From: Lentilactobacillus curieae
Lineage (GTDB): Bacteria; Bacillota; Bacilli; Lactobacillales; Lactobacillaceae
Length of the DNA stretch: 64,000 nucleotides
Direction of reading: 5' to 3'
NCBI RefSeq assembly: GCF_000785105.2
Contig: NZ_CP018906.1
Location: 930,001 to 994,000, forward strand
A program made the translations under genes and the position numbers. The notes beneath the pieces are model-generated. The model saw only the letters and a list, made by a program, of their open reading frames with translations. It was not told the origin of the DNA and ran no database searches. How positions within the stretch are numbered: position 1 is the first letter of the stretch; every line of letters starts with the position of its first letter. Shown here piece after piece: positions 47,970-57,800 of this stretch.

Positions 47970-49157
47970 GTGATTAAAAAAAGGTCAGAGGTTAATCTAA
48001 TCTGTGTGATTGCGTGTTCGCTGCTGCTGAATGCTGGGGCAGCCTTTATGTGGCCACTAGTAACGGTTTATATGCATAACTACTTACATAAATCGTTGAC
48101 TCTGGCTGGGACAACACTTCTTGTGATGTCGTGTTTTATGATGCTTGGGAATTATTTAGGCGGTAAGTTATTTGATAAGTGGTCGCCATACTGGGCAACT
48201 ATTTTAAGTGTATCTTCATCAACGTTAGCGATTATTATCCTAATTTTCTTTCATGATTGGCCAGTATTTGGAATTATGCTACTGTTCGTTGGCTTTGGTG
48301 ATGGGGCCTGCATGACGTTATTTAATTCGTTCGCGGCAACAATCAAAAGTCGTTCAACTCGGACGATCTTTAATGTTTTGTACATTGGAACAAACATCGG
48401 GGTCGTAATTGGCACGCTATTAGTTGGTTTTCTACTTAAATTTGGGGTAACAACCGTTTTTGCAGTTACATCGTTTTTTTATTTGGCCTTATTAATAATT
48501 ACCATTACGATGTTCAACGTCGATATTGATAAACGAGCCAGCAAAGAAACCAGTGGCGAATCTGCAGTTGTTGGGATTAAGACTAGGGGAATTGTTATCT
48601 CTATCTGTTTAGTTGTCTTGGCAGTTTACCTCTCCTACACTTTGTGGGAAAGCGTGATTTCTGTTCACATGACTTCCTTGGGGATTTCTTTTGAGAAATA
48701 CAGCTTACTTTGGACCTTAAATGGACTAATGATTGTGTTCTTGCAACCATTCGTTAACAGAATTGGTGAACGGGTCAAATTAAGCACTCAAACTTATGTA
48801 GGAACGTTTATATTCGGAATTTCATTTTTAGGACTGATATTTGCACGAGACTATCCAGCTTTTGTCGCTGTGATGGTTGTCACTACGATTGGTGAAATGA
48901 TTGGTTTCCCAGGGATTCCAGCTTGGATTGATAATTTATCATCGCCCGCTGAACGTGGTAAGTATCAGGGGATGTATAACCTGTTTATGTCTTTTGGTAG
49001 GGCAATCGGTCCGCTAATCGGTGGCTTTATTATCGACTTTGCTTCCTATAAGTCGTTATTTGGGTTTGCAGCAGGAATAATCGTTGTGGCAATTGCTGTT
49101 TTGATGGTTGTAAATGCGGTTAAACAAAGAAAGTTAAGACGGTTGGAGGGGGAATGA
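47970..49157 (+). CDS. MFS transporter (drug efflux type)
   Basis: 395 residues, 12 transmembrane helices. GNYLGGKLFDKWSPYW after helix 2 is the MFS loop motif in place of the strict G-x-x-x-D-R/K-x-G-R-R/K; SSPAERGKYQGMYNL marks the second half. Substrate unknown; similar lactobacillar proteins are annotated as multidrug exporters. GTG 47970 follows TAGGAGG. Monocistronic. Confidence 0.88.
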   Translation: MIKKRSEVNLICVIACSLLLNAGAAFMWPLVTVYMHNYLHKSLTLAGTTLLVMSCFMMLGNYLGGKLFDKWSPYWATILSVSSSTLAIIILIFFHDWPVFGIMLLFVGFGDGACMTLFNSFAATIKSRSTRTIFNVLYIGTNIGVVIGTLLVGFLLKFGVTTVFAVTSFFYLALLIITITMFNVDIDKRASKETSGESAVVGIKTRGIVISICLVVLAVYLSYTLWESVISVHMTSLGISFEKYSLLWTLNGLMIVFLQPFVNRIGERVKLSTQTYVGTFIFGISFLGLIFARDYPAFVAVMVVTTIGEMIGFPGIPAWIDNLSSPAERGKYQGMYNLFMSFGRAIGPLIGGFIIDFASYKSLFGFAAGIIVVAIAVLMVVNAVKQRKLRRLEGE

Positions 49158-49196
49158 AAAAAGGCGCCATGATGTTTAACATCATGGCGCCTTTTT
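49157..49196. terminator. Bidirectional terminator
   Basis: AAAAAAGGCGCCATGATGTT pairs with AACATCATGGCGCCTTTTT, a perfect stem touching the MFS stop codon, opposite nrdI. Confidence 0.95.
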
Positions 49197-49206
49197 CCAT
49201 TATCCC

Positions 49207-49659
49207 CTACTTGGCATCAACCAAAATCTTATAGATACGTTCAACATCCGCACCGGTTCCTCGCAACTCGTAGTCTGCTAAGAATGGGGCGTTGAACTTC
49301 TCTGCATACCGTCTGGCAGTCAAACAGTATTGTTCGTTAAAGTTACGGTTTCCACTACCAATAACTCCCTTAAGCAACCGAGCATTATTACCATAATCAA
49401 TGTACTCGCCCAAAGCGTTAGTCATCAATTCCTTAACCCCGTTGTCGATTCCGTTACCACCATTTAGGTAAGTTGGAACAAAGGTGAAGAAGGGATCGAC
49501 TTCGTTATCGAAGTCAGTTTGCTCGCTAATTTCCTTTAATTCGATGGTAGGATTGCTGTCATCCTGGGAATTCATGGATTCTGAATATTCTTTGAGGTTT
49601 TTTAAAAATGAACGGGTATTACCCTCAATTGAGATATATAAAATTTTAATTGGTTTCAC
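49207..49659 (-). CDS. nrdI: NrdI flavodoxin for class Ib ribonucleotide reductase
   Basis: 150 residues. NrdI supplies the oxidant that assembles the dimanganese-tyrosyl cofactor of NrdF. ILYISIEGNTRSFLKNL is the FMN phosphate loop (S-x-E-G-N-T), FVPTYLNGGNGIDNG and IGSGNRNFNEQYC are family blocks. GTG 49659 follows TAGGAG. nrdE, nrdF and nrdH are not here, so this is a solitary or second copy. Confidence 0.9.
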   Translation of the reverse strand: MKPIKILYISIEGNTRSFLKNLKEYSESMNSQDDSNPTIELKEISEQTDFDNEVDPFFTFVPTYLNGGNGIDNGVKELMTNALGEYIDYGNNARLLKGVIGSGNRNFNEQYCLTARRYAEKFNAPFLADYELRGTGADVERIYKILVDAK

Positions 49660-49753
49660 TGGCTTATCTCCTAATCTAATTCTGGTTACTAGTTAAATAT
49701 ACAGGTAAAAATCAATAAAAAACATCCTTTAATTTTTACCGAATTCGTGATTG

Positions 49754-52700
49754 TCATTTTCTAACCGCGTGCTTACTTCGCGGCCTTCTTGCTATGACAG
49801 CCGAAATGATGCCAATGATGATTAATATTAGTGTGCTAATAATTGAAATAAGTTTACCGAGTTTAGATCCTGGGGTTGTGTATGTCAGTGCGACATCGTG
49901 GGTACCGGTTGGTATATTAGCACCAACAAATCCCTTGTTCACAACAAATGTCTTTGCCTGCTTACCGTCAATAGTTAGCTTCCATCCAGTGGAGTAGGGG
50001 ATGGACGTAACTAAAGTTTGACTAGTAGGGACCGTAGCGGTTCCAGTAACGTGATTATTCTTAACTGTGAGGTTCTTCAACCCATTTTGCTTGAGCTTTT
50101 GCAACCGTTGATCATACTGCTTGTTAAATGGCACCGCGACTAATTTAACGGATTTGAACTTGATGTTCTTAACTTGGTTGAACAGCAACTTGATGTTTTT
50201 TCTGGCGTTCTTTGAATACCCTAAGTTAAGAACAATGTTGTTAATTTGGCGATAGTTTGAAAGGTTATCGCTATCGTATTGAGCAAATCCAGTGTGATAG
50301 CTATTAGTGTATGCATCAAAATTGTAGCCACCAAAAGGCGGATCAGTTAGATTGGTTCTCAAGTTATTGAGCTTTTGAAGCCGAGTATAGAGCTTGTTAT
50401 CCATTAGTTTTTGGTTTGATAGCCATTGCATTCGATTTTTAAGGCTACCATCTGTTTGATGGATTCCCTTAATTACCAAATACAACTCACTGTTCTTCGT
50501 AGACTTAGGATCATTGACGCTTAGCGAATATTGTAGTGGCTTGCCAGTAACATCCGTGGTCATCTCTTTTAGACCGTTACGGTTGTTGTACTCGTTGTTT
50601 TCAAGAATCATTCTGTTATCTGCTAAGAGATCCTTAGTCTTCTGGTAATTAGCACCCAGGCTAACCTGACTATGGGGCTGCTTGATCAGTTTGTCTGCGT
50701 TGGGATTATCAAGCAGATTCAGTCGGTACTTGGTAAGCTGGTCGCCAGAGTAAATTAATTGACTAGTATCGACATTAACTTGATATTTCAAGTCCTTTTT
50801 AGATGACTGATAATTTAGTGGTGATTTGTCCTCTGACTGCTTATCGACAACAGCCCCTTGAGTCATAACCTGTTCTTTGTCGATGGCATCCAACTTGTTA
50901 AATTTAGCTGGCGAGATGGTTTTGGGTTGAGTGTACATCAAAGGCAAGGCATTGTCAGATTTATAAATAATCGTTCCGTAAAGATTTTCGATGGCAGGAT
51001 CTGCATAGGTCCGAGCTTTTGCCTGAAAGACCTTCACTTTACCATTCTTATCCTTTACGGGAGTGTAGCCATAAGGAACCATTGGTTTGTGCTTTGTGTT
51101 AGCTTTCGCAAACATGTAACGGACACCCATCAGATTATTTAATGAAGTCCGGTAGTCATTTTGGCCAATGGGAGTATTCATTGAGAATTGACTATTGGCA
51201 ACTGCTCGAGAGAACTTTCCTAGGTAGCCATTTTGCAACGTTAGGTAAATTGACTCGTCATTGATTCCAGTGTTGATTGAAATGTTGGTGTTGGTATTGG
51301 TGTAGTTAGCCAGGTTTTCCAGATTCTTATTATATTGATAGCGAGGAGCCTTTGATGTTCTGAAGAATCCAGGTTGAGCCATTACATACTTCTGGGCATC
51401 GTTATAGTAATCCTTTGAAAAACGAGTAGAGAGGCCACGGGCCATCTGCTGCTTTGCCAGGTTAGTTGCATTTGGACTATAGATTCCGACAATGTTAACC
51501 GCAACGTTAAGCGAGAATACACAAACCAGTACGACTAAGTTTGTGGTTTTCGACCACTTGAAAAATAACATACATAGAATGGCAATAATCGTTAATAGCA
51601 ACATTCCGTATTCGATAAAGTCATGGCGTTTCAAGGTCAGAATCATCCCATTATTCACCCAAACAAGTGCAATTAGACCAATACTACTACCAAGTAGCCA
51701 ATAAACATCTTTTCTAGTTAAGCTATCCAGGTTGTCGATCAAAATCATTGTGGCAAAAGCAAAAAGTAAGTTTGCTAATAAAATCCACCGGTTGGATGGG
51801 GTGGATATCGCATTGATAACCGCACCAAACGCTGGAATCATCAGCCCGATAATGATTATTAACAGGTAGATATTTCCCCAAATGTACTTTTTAAAATGAA
51901 CCAGCATGTACACGATTCCAAGGTAAGACAGCCCGGTAATTCCGATAACCAGCCAGAAGCTCATTGCCCGACCGTTGAGCAAAATTGTGTTTGGCATCTT
52001 CAGATAGTATTCGAATGGAAATAATGTCAGCCCATTCGCGAATTTTTGGTGAATTCGAGTGGAGTTAGCAGCAAGTAAAATCGTTGGTAAGAAGATAATT
52101 GCTGCCATGCCTAATCCAAGAACTGCAGAACCCACTAACTTCCCAATTGATTTTATAAAATGAAACTCAGGGTTCTTTCTAACGCTAATCAGGCGAACTA
52201 GTGTATAAACCACAGCTCCAATTGCTAAAATCCATGCGAAGTAAAAGTTACCGATTAGAGTTAAAAAGACTGCGAGAACTAGGGGAACAAATGATTTATT
52301 CTTAAGAACATTATCGACTCCGTATGCCAGTAGTGGGAAGAAAATTAGTGGCAAAATGAAGAATGGGTGGTGCAGTCCGGTCGATAGAGCGTAGCCGTTA
52401 AATGCATATGCAATAGCCCCGATTACAGTACTCATTTTTTTGAAGTGATAGTTGTGAGTAAATAACAAGAATGCCAGCCCGGTTGTGTACATCCTCAAAA
52501 ATACGAGTACCGCGAATCCCGTTTCTATCTGGCTCTTCGGGAATAAAACAATTAGGTAATTGAATAGGTCCCCAGTAACGTAGTACTGAAAGTTAGTGAG
52601 GGTATCCGAACCTAACCCAATGTTCCATGCCCAATGTGTAAATCCTTGAGAAGGGTTATTTAAAAAACTGACTAACATGTGTCTGAACTGAACGATAATT

Positions 52701-52843
52701 GGGTAATGTTGGGCAAGCCCATCAAGTTCCCAAATCATTGATTTGCCGCTCATAAAGAGACAACTAACTATTACACCGACAAACAGCAAAAAGAATGCCG
52801 TGTAGATAACGAATGCCGGTGTTTTTTTCCATACAGTTTTCAA
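49754..52843 (-). CDS. YfhO family membrane protein
   Basis: 1029 residues. The N-terminal half has about 11-12 membrane helices (first at about 10-32), then a large extracytoplasmic region (about 470-990) and a final helix (about 1000-1020) with a basic end RRPRSKHAVRK. This is the YfhO architecture, GT-C-like proteins needed for glycosylation of teichoic acid polymers in Firmicutes. TTG 52843 follows GGGAGG at 7 bases. Monocistronic, downstream of a CNNM-type gene on the same strand. Confidence 0.88.
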   Translation of the reverse strand: MKTVWKKTPAFVIYTAFFLLFVGVIVSCLFMSGKSMIWELDGLAQHYPIIVQFRHMLVSFLNNPSQGFTHWAWNIGLGSDTLTNFQYYVTGDLFNYLIVLFPKSQIETGFAVLVFLRMYTTGLAFLLFTHNYHFKKMSTVIGAIAYAFNGYALSTGLHHPFFILPLIFFPLLAYGVDNVLKNKSFVPLVLAVFLTLIGNFYFAWILAIGAVVYTLVRLISVRKNPEFHFIKSIGKLVGSAVLGLGMAAIIFLPTILLAANSTRIHQKFANGLTLFPFEYYLKMPNTILLNGRAMSFWLVIGITGLSYLGIVYMLVHFKKYIWGNIYLLIIIIGLMIPAFGAVINAISTPSNRWILLANLLFAFATMILIDNLDSLTRKDVYWLLGSSIGLIALVWVNNGMILTLKRHDFIEYGMLLLTIIAILCMLFFKWSKTTNLVVLVCVFSLNVAVNIVGIYSPNATNLAKQQMARGLSTRFSKDYYNDAQKYVMAQPGFFRTSKAPRYQYNKNLENLANYTNTNTNISINTGINDESIYLTLQNGYLGKFSRAVANSQFSMNTPIGQNDYRTSLNNLMGVRYMFAKANTKHKPMVPYGYTPVKDKNGKVKVFQAKARTYADPAIENLYGTIIYKSDNALPLMYTQPKTISPAKFNKLDAIDKEQVMTQGAVVDKQSEDKSPLNYQSSKKDLKYQVNVDTSQLIYSGDQLTKYRLNLLDNPNADKLIKQPHSQVSLGANYQKTKDLLADNRMILENNEYNNRNGLKEMTTDVTGKPLQYSLSVNDPKSTKNSELYLVIKGIHQTDGSLKNRMQWLSNQKLMDNKLYTRLQKLNNLRTNLTDPPFGGYNFDAYTNSYHTGFAQYDSDNLSNYRQINNIVLNLGYSKNARKNIKLLFNQVKNIKFKSVKLVAVPFNKQYDQRLQKLKQNGLKNLTVKNNHVTGTATVPTSQTLVTSIPYSTGWKLTIDGKQAKTFVVNKGFVGANIPTGTHDVALTYTTPGSKLGKLISIISTLILIIIGIISAVIARRPRSKHAVRK

Positions 52844-52867
52844 AACAAATCCTCCCTAGATATGTAT

Positions 52868-52920
52868 CAAAAAAGAGCAGGAAGGAAGAAACAACTAATG
52901 TTCTCCATCTTCCTACTCCT
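52868..52920 (-). terminator. Terminator after the CNNM/CorC gene
   Basis: GAGTAGGAAGA with TCTTCCTTCCTGCTC (minus strand, bulged), followed by TTTTTT. Confidence 0.65.
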
Positions 52921-52952
52921 TGGTGGTGTTAGTAAGTACTAAGTAATTATCA

Positions 52953-54305
52953 CTAATCTTGCTTATCTTCTGGTTTGGCTGGTTCTCTAAGCGTAACTTC
53001 AAACCAATTGATGAATGAGTTTTCGTAATCGATAATCTTGAAATCAAAGTTATGGAATTGAATAGTGTCGCCGGCCTTTAAATCTGGATAGTTATCAATA
53101 AAGTAACCAGCTAAGGTAACCGCATCAGAATCCGTAAACTCAGGAAAATCAACGTGGAAGTAACGTTCGAAATCATGAATATTTAGCTTACCGTTAGCCT
53201 GATAAGTACCATTAGGCTGCTTAAAGATGTACTCAGTAAACGAAGGATCAATTTCATCACGAACGGTTCCGAACAGTTCTTCATAGATATCCTTATCAGT
53301 AATGATTCCTGACGTTCCACCGTACTCATCAACCACAACAACGATTGGAGTCCGTTTTTTGATCATTTGGTTCAACACTTCAGTGATTGGTGTCATTTCA
53401 GGGGTAGTTGAAATGTTTCTCAACAACCGGTCTACCTTAATGCTTGAATTAACCTGTGATTGGCGAATCAAGTCATAGTTATAAACGTAACCTAAAATTT
53501 TATCCTTATCATTATCGGCAACAACTGGAATCCGACTAAACTTCTCTTGAAGATACATCTGAATAGCCTCGTGAACGTCAGCTGTAATATCAATAACTTC
53601 AAGTTGAGTCCGGTCGATCATGATGTCCTTGGCAACCTTATCATTTAGATCAAATGCCCGTTGCATGTACAAGTAATCATTTTGCTCAAGCTCACCAGTT
53701 TTAACCGCATTTTTTGATAGGTTCAAAATTTCTGCTTGTGAAAACTGTTCTGAGTTTTCGTTTGCTACTGGAAGTCCCAACATCTTCACGATTCCGTTAG
53801 CTGATACGTTTAATAACCAAACGAATGGGTAGAAGATGACATGGAACCAGTGAAGGGGTGTAGAAATAAAGCTTAGCACCTTCAATGGCATATCAATACT
53901 GATGTTTTTAGGAACGATTTCGGTTAACACAACTTCTAAGTAGGTTAAGATAATGATTCCGAGAACAGCACCAATTGCGTGAGCTGTTGCAGGATTGATT
54001 GGGGAATTGTGGATCTCCATGATATCAACTAAGACAGTTACAACGAAAGATTCACCAACCCAACCTAAAATAATTCCTGCCAAACTGACACCCACTTGGG
54101 TCGTTGAAAGGTATTCGTTAAGATTGGTGACCATGTGAATCTCACGGTCAATCTTCTTAGTTTTCTTCCCCATTTTTTTGCGCCGTTCTTCTAGCGCACT
54201 GAGTCTAGATTGTACCAGTGCAAACTCACTGGCAACGAAAAATGCTGCAAAAATAAAAGTGATAATCACGATAATTAAATTAGTTATTATCTGGCCATCG
54301 CCCAA
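52953..54305 (-). CDS. CNNM/HlyC-CorC family transporter protein
   Basis: About 450 residues. DUF21/CNNM membrane domain (about 1-190, four helices, FVASEFALVQSRLSALEERR), two CBS domains (about 205-325, MIDRTQLEVIDI and IVVVDEYGGTSGIITDKD) and a C-terminal CorC_HlyC domain (about 345-435). Members are linked to Mg2+ or Co2+ extrusion. An ATG at 54320 overlaps the SD GAGGA; TTG 54305 is 8 bases after it and is preferred. Confidence 0.9.
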   Translation of the reverse strand: MGDGQIITNLIIVIITFIFAAFFVASEFALVQSRLSALEERRKKMGKKTKKIDREIHMVTNLNEYLSTTQVGVSLAGIILGWVGESFVVTVLVDIMEIHNSPINPATAHAIGAVLGIIILTYLEVVLTEIVPKNISIDMPLKVLSFISTPLHWFHVIFYPFVWLLNVSANGIVKMLGLPVANENSEQFSQAEILNLSKNAVKTGELEQNDYLYMQRAFDLNDKVAKDIMIDRTQLEVIDITADVHEAIQMYLQEKFSRIPVVADNDKDKILGYVYNYDLIRQSQVNSSIKVDRLLRNISTTPEMTPITEVLNQMIKKRTPIVVVVDEYGGTSGIITDKDIYEELFGTVRDEIDPSFTEYIFKQPNGTYQANGKLNIHDFERYFHVDFPEFTDSDAVTLAGYFIDNYPDLKAGDTIQFHNFDFKIIDYENSFINWFEVTLREPAKPEDKQD

Positions 54306-54478
54306 AGTAAAATTCCTCATTTCATAAAAATAAATATTTCATACTTCATTATAGTATTGATTAAGATTATACGCTTGTAAAAATTATTTTTTAAGGGTTT
54401 TGTAATCAATTCTTTCATTAAACAAAATCTAAAAAAAGTGGTAATCTCTAATTAGATAAATAGTTAGGGGATGTTGAT

Positions 54479-54799
54479 ATGGCAGAGGAAACTGCTACTA
54501 AACCAAAAATCAACTTTTCCGGCGACCAAGTTAAAAAAGCTGCCAAATTACTAGAAGGTCAAGGATACATTACTAAACTTGATTTTCCAGAGATGAAGGA
54601 CTACGAATGGACGAAGCAATTCGAACAAGCTGTAGATAAGACTTTCCAAGACAGCAAGGACGATCCATATCTTTATTACGAACGCTTTGACTTTGTCGGT
54701 GGGGACATCGACTCGATCATCTTTAATATGGACATCATCAAGTCTCGCGAGCTGGCACTAGAAAAGTTGGCTGAGGTATTGAAAGAAAAAATAGAGTAA
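54479..54799 (+). CDS. Hypothetical acidic protein (106 aa)
   Basis: ATG 54479 follows TAGGGGATG. Soluble, with helices and a short beta-rich middle (YLYYERFDFVGGDIDSIIFNMD). No recognised domain. Divergent from the CNNM gene. Confidence 0.7.
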   Translation: MAEETATKPKINFSGDQVKKAAKLLEGQGYITKLDFPEMKDYEWTKQFEQAVDKTFQDSKDDPYLYYERFDFVGGDIDSIIFNMDIIKSRELALEKLAEVLKEKIE

Positions 54800-54827
54800 T
54801 TAAGTAAGCTTAAAAATAAAGAGCAGG

Positions 54828-55000
54828 GAGTGAGACAGAAATCATTGATTTCGTCTTAGCGCCCCAGCAAGAACAACAAGTATTGAATTCTGCGAATAGC
54901 AGGATTCAGTCCTGATGTTAATTCGTGTAGCAACTATCTGAATAGAAGAAAAAGATGCCGTTATAATTTCAAAAAGTGAAATTATAACAGCATTTTTTTC
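54828..55000 (+). other. Noncoding intergenic element ending in a terminator
   Basis: Begins CAGGGAGTGAGACAGAAATC, a sequence I associate with dispersed intergenic elements of lactobacilli, and runs to a strong hairpin GATGCCGTTATAATTTC / GAAATTATAACAGCATT with T7 (54952-54999). GAAATCATTGATTTCGTC gives a small internal hairpin. No coding frame. It may be a repetitive element or a small RNA. Confidence 0.4.
54952..54999. terminator. Terminator hairpin
   Basis: GTTATAATTTC pairs perfectly with GAAATTATAAC around AAAAAGT, with outer GATGC/GCATT; T-rich on both exits, also serving the convergent secreted-protein gene. Confidence 0.9.
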
Positions 55001-55040
55001 GTTAAGCCTTGTTTTGTCGCAACCTGCTTTCTATTTTTAG

Positions 55041-56171
55041 CTACTGCTTCTTGCCTATAATAAATACATAACTGTTCTCATGAGTACTATCGCTATCTAA
55101 ACTAGGGCTCTTGATGTTATTGATAATTTGGATTCCCAGTTTATAACCTGACAATGATTTTCGCTTAGCAGCGGTATAACCCGCTTTAGCTAGTCCCTTT
55201 TTAATGATTGATAGCTTAGTAGCGTTTGATGCAGATGAATATTTGTACAAACGCTTTTGAATTGCAGAGAATGAGATGAAGTCTGAATATCCATGTGTTG
55301 AGACTGGCTCAACGTCGCCATCAATGTCAACATAGCCACCGTAATTGTAAACGGCAATCCTTGATAAACCTAAGTCTGGAGTGCTATTTGGAAATAGTTT
55401 GATGATTTCTCTAGCCAGCTTTTGGTTGACCCCAGTCTGCAGGTAATGATTAAAGTCGGTATTGTTAACGAAGTCGTTGATGTGGACAATCTTCATTTTG
55501 TCGTGGTTGGGGTTCTTTCCCGCCACGATATTGCTTGCAGGGACGTAGCCACTAACGCGCTTGTTGTTAGTGCCGTCAGCTTCTCCTGAGAGGTAATAAT
55601 ATTTTGTCTTCTTACCATTGTGTTGCATAACCACTGTTTCGCTACGGTACCAGTTGGCACCGGGATAATCCTTTAAATTAGCCCGCTTTTTGGTGTGGCT
55701 CCAGTTCCACATGTAGGTGTTCAATTTGTTGTTTTTAATGTGGAAGGTGCCTGCCTGGTTACCCCAATGCTCCTCAATAATTTGGTAGCCTTTGGGACTA
55801 AACCCTTTTTTAAGGGCACTGGTGCGGACAAACCCTCTTCTGGATCCGGTCTTATTAGCAATGTCGTAATAGTCTGCGGACTTACCTTTGTTGTAAGTGC
55901 GGACTTTTCTATTAACAAACCAAGTAGTGTCAGGATATGACTTTAGGTTAAATACTTTTTTGGTAAATGGTTTAGCCTTTTGGCCCCAATCATCGTTGTA
56001 CACCCACACACTCTTCTTGAGATTTTTTGTGTGGTAAGCATTTTCGGCGAATGATTGTGAGCTGTACTCTTTAATTACTCTAGTCTTCAAAGCCGCTGAA
56101 GCCTGTACCCCACCAAAAGCTGTGAAGGTAAACACGGCCGCAATTAAAATCCGTTTATAAATTCGATTCAT
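55041..56171 (-). CDS. Secreted protein with two SH3/SLAP-like modules
   Basis: 376 residues. Signal peptide of about 26 residues ending VQASA. Two related modules follow (about 48-115 and 140-225): each has a Trp/Tyr start (VWVYNDDWG; YMWNWSHTKK), the LK-YP-x-x-x-W core, a YYY/YYD stretch and RGFV or SGYV end. The C-terminal 150 residues (from KMKIVHINDF) are unrelated and unrecognised. ATG 56171 follows GGGGAG. The next paralogue lies directly upstream, 1 base away, so the two are an operon. Confidence 0.82.
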   Translation of the reverse strand: MNRIYKRILIAAVFTFTAFGGVQASAALKTRVIKEYSSQSFAENAYHTKNLKKSVWVYNDDWGQKAKPFTKKVFNLKSYPDTTWFVNRKVRTYNKGKSADYYDIANKTGSRRGFVRTSALKKGFSPKGYQIIEEHWGNQAGTFHIKNNKLNTYMWNWSHTKKRANLKDYPGANWYRSETVVMQHNGKKTKYYYLSGEADGTNNKRVSGYVPASNIVAGKNPNHDKMKIVHINDFVNNTDFNHYLQTGVNQKLAREIIKLFPNSTPDLGLSRIAVYNYGGYVDIDGDVEPVSTHGYSDFISFSAIQKRLYKYSSASNATKLSIIKKGLAKAGYTAAKRKSLSGYKLGIQIINNIKSPSLDSDSTHENSYVFIIGKKQ

Positions 56172-56172
56172 G

Positions 56173-57540
56173 TTAATTCTCCCCGTTAATTAAATTCTGA
56201 TAATATTCGGTCGATTTATATAAGTATGGCCGAACATCAGTGGTTGCGCTGATTGTGTCAATGGTCTTGTTTTGGTTACCGTGTGTCCAAAGTGAAACGT
56301 CCACTTCTGTGGCATCATCGCTAACTTTAGTTTGGCTCTTATCGACCTTCATGAAGCTAACGCTAAATTGATAATTCCACTTACCAGATTCATATTTATA
56401 TTGAGTAAAACCACCGGTACCGATTAACCGATAAACCTTTGACTTATTGGGATCTAATGCCTTCATAACTGCACGGCCCGCTTTGTTTCCGCTAATTGCT
56501 TGTCCAGATCCGTACCAGATTCCATTCTTCAAGATTGGCTTGGTTGGGTTAATGTACATAATGCTACTAGTAAGTACGTATTGTACCTTTGTGTAGAATT
56601 CCACCAGCGATAAATTGTGGTTTGGACCCACATTATTACTGTAAACTTTGCTAATTGTGCTACCAAAGTTAGAAGCGTACTGAGCATCTGAGTCGTTGAA
56701 GTTAAAACGAATACCATTTAAATAAACAGCGCCATCAGACGTACTGTTTTTTGCTACATAAGTCTTCACGTGCTTTCGGTTTGTGTTCATTACGTCCTTT
56801 GCAACGGCAAAGTTTGTTCGGGTATTGTACCAGTAAGAGCTGCTCTTTCCATAAGCAAACTCAACTACCGGAATTTTGATAATGTTGTTAGTGGCTGATC
56901 CGGTCCATGATTTTTCGGTAACGATTCTAGCTGCTCTTTTGGCACCTGATCTCAAAGTCCAAGGTAATGTTTTATCGCCGTCATGCTTACGGTAATAACT
57001 CAGGACTTTTTTCATTGAACTTAGACTAGGGGTCTTGGCAAACGCGCTAAGGGATGAGTTGGTTGAATAGCCATCCATAGCGGACTGACCATCATTTTGC
57101 AGATCCTTAGAATTTCTTGCCCTAGTAGTTGAGAGCAGAATATTATACTTTGGGTAGCTGAAATAGCCACCCTTGTAGGATTTACCTTGAACCATCGACT
57201 TAGCCCAAACGTATCCCTTAAGTTTGTGGTTGCTGCTAGTTACATAGTAATAATTTACTGAGTATTGGTAATGTGGAAAGCGCATGGCTACTAATTTAGA
57301 AGCGTAAAACGTGGTTTTTGAATAATTTTTAAGATTGGCTAATTTCTTGGTATGCTTGGCATTCCATAAGTAATTAGTCTTTAACGTTCGTGTAAGTAAG
57401 GCTCTTTTTGAGTCATATTTTTGAACTGTGGTGATTTTTGGATTCACCTTTTTTGCAGCTTGGGCTGGTGTTTGGGAAATAACCACTCCTGTGGTGGTCA
57501 ATGCCAGACCGGTTGCTACTTTAAATAGAAAACTTTTCAT
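56173..57540 (-). CDS. Secreted protein with one SH3/SLAP-like module
   Basis: 455 residues. Signal peptide MKSFLFKVATGLALTTTGV with cleavage near AQAA (about 29). One module (about 50-120) with NYLWNAKHTKKLANLKNYS, VNYYYV and LKGYVWAKSM, closely matching the second module of the downstream protein. The remainder (about 125-455) is a Ser/Asn/Tyr-rich extracellular region with no recognised domain. ATG 57540 follows GGAGGGG. Adhesin or wall-associated role is inferred. Confidence 0.82.
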   Translation of the reverse strand: MKSFLFKVATGLALTTTGVVISQTPAQAAKKVNPKITTVQKYDSKRALLTRTLKTNYLWNAKHTKKLANLKNYSKTTFYASKLVAMRFPHYQYSVNYYYVTSSNHKLKGYVWAKSMVQGKSYKGGYFSYPKYNILLSTTRARNSKDLQNDGQSAMDGYSTNSSLSAFAKTPSLSSMKKVLSYYRKHDGDKTLPWTLRSGAKRAARIVTEKSWTGSATNNIIKIPVVEFAYGKSSSYWYNTRTNFAVAKDVMNTNRKHVKTYVAKNSTSDGAVYLNGIRFNFNDSDAQYASNFGSTISKVYSNNVGPNHNLSLVEFYTKVQYVLTSSIMYINPTKPILKNGIWYGSGQAISGNKAGRAVMKALDPNKSKVYRLIGTGGFTQYKYESGKWNYQFSVSFMKVDKSQTKVSDDATEVDVSLWTHGNQNKTIDTISATTDVRPYLYKSTEYYQNLINGEN

Positions 57541-57694
57541 AATTAAACCCCTCCAGATGGTTACAGTATACTAACCATAATTAGCTATGTATCTGATTTA
57601 ATAAAAATGAAATAGCTTCTTAATAAATGGTGAATAACGTGATTATTTGATATCGGGCGGGGCCTTTTTTGTATGCCAGAGCAACCAAGGCAGA
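57541..57694. other. Intergenic region before the secreted two-gene operon
   Basis: About 150 bases, A/T-rich, presumably with the promoter of the 455- and 376-residue protein genes. No further gene or clear operator seen. Confidence 0.4.
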
Positions 57695-57740
57695 AAAACT
57701 CCCCACAAAGAAGTTTTTGAACAGCTTTGCAGGGAGCTCT
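57695..57740 (-). terminator. Terminator of the 285-residue secreted-protein gene
   Basis: CTCCCTGCAAAG pairs with CTTTGTGGGGAG through two wobble pairs on the minus strand, followed by TTTTTCT. Confidence 0.8.
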
Positions 57741-57800
57741 TTTCTAAGTTATAAAGTATGAGATGCTTAACTTTCACAACGGCAGCAGACATTTTTAAGG

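Noticed and set aside
56529-56717. 62-codon shifted-frame ORF in the secreted-protein gene
   Set aside because: Nested in a gene with clear signal peptide and domain structure; no independent support.
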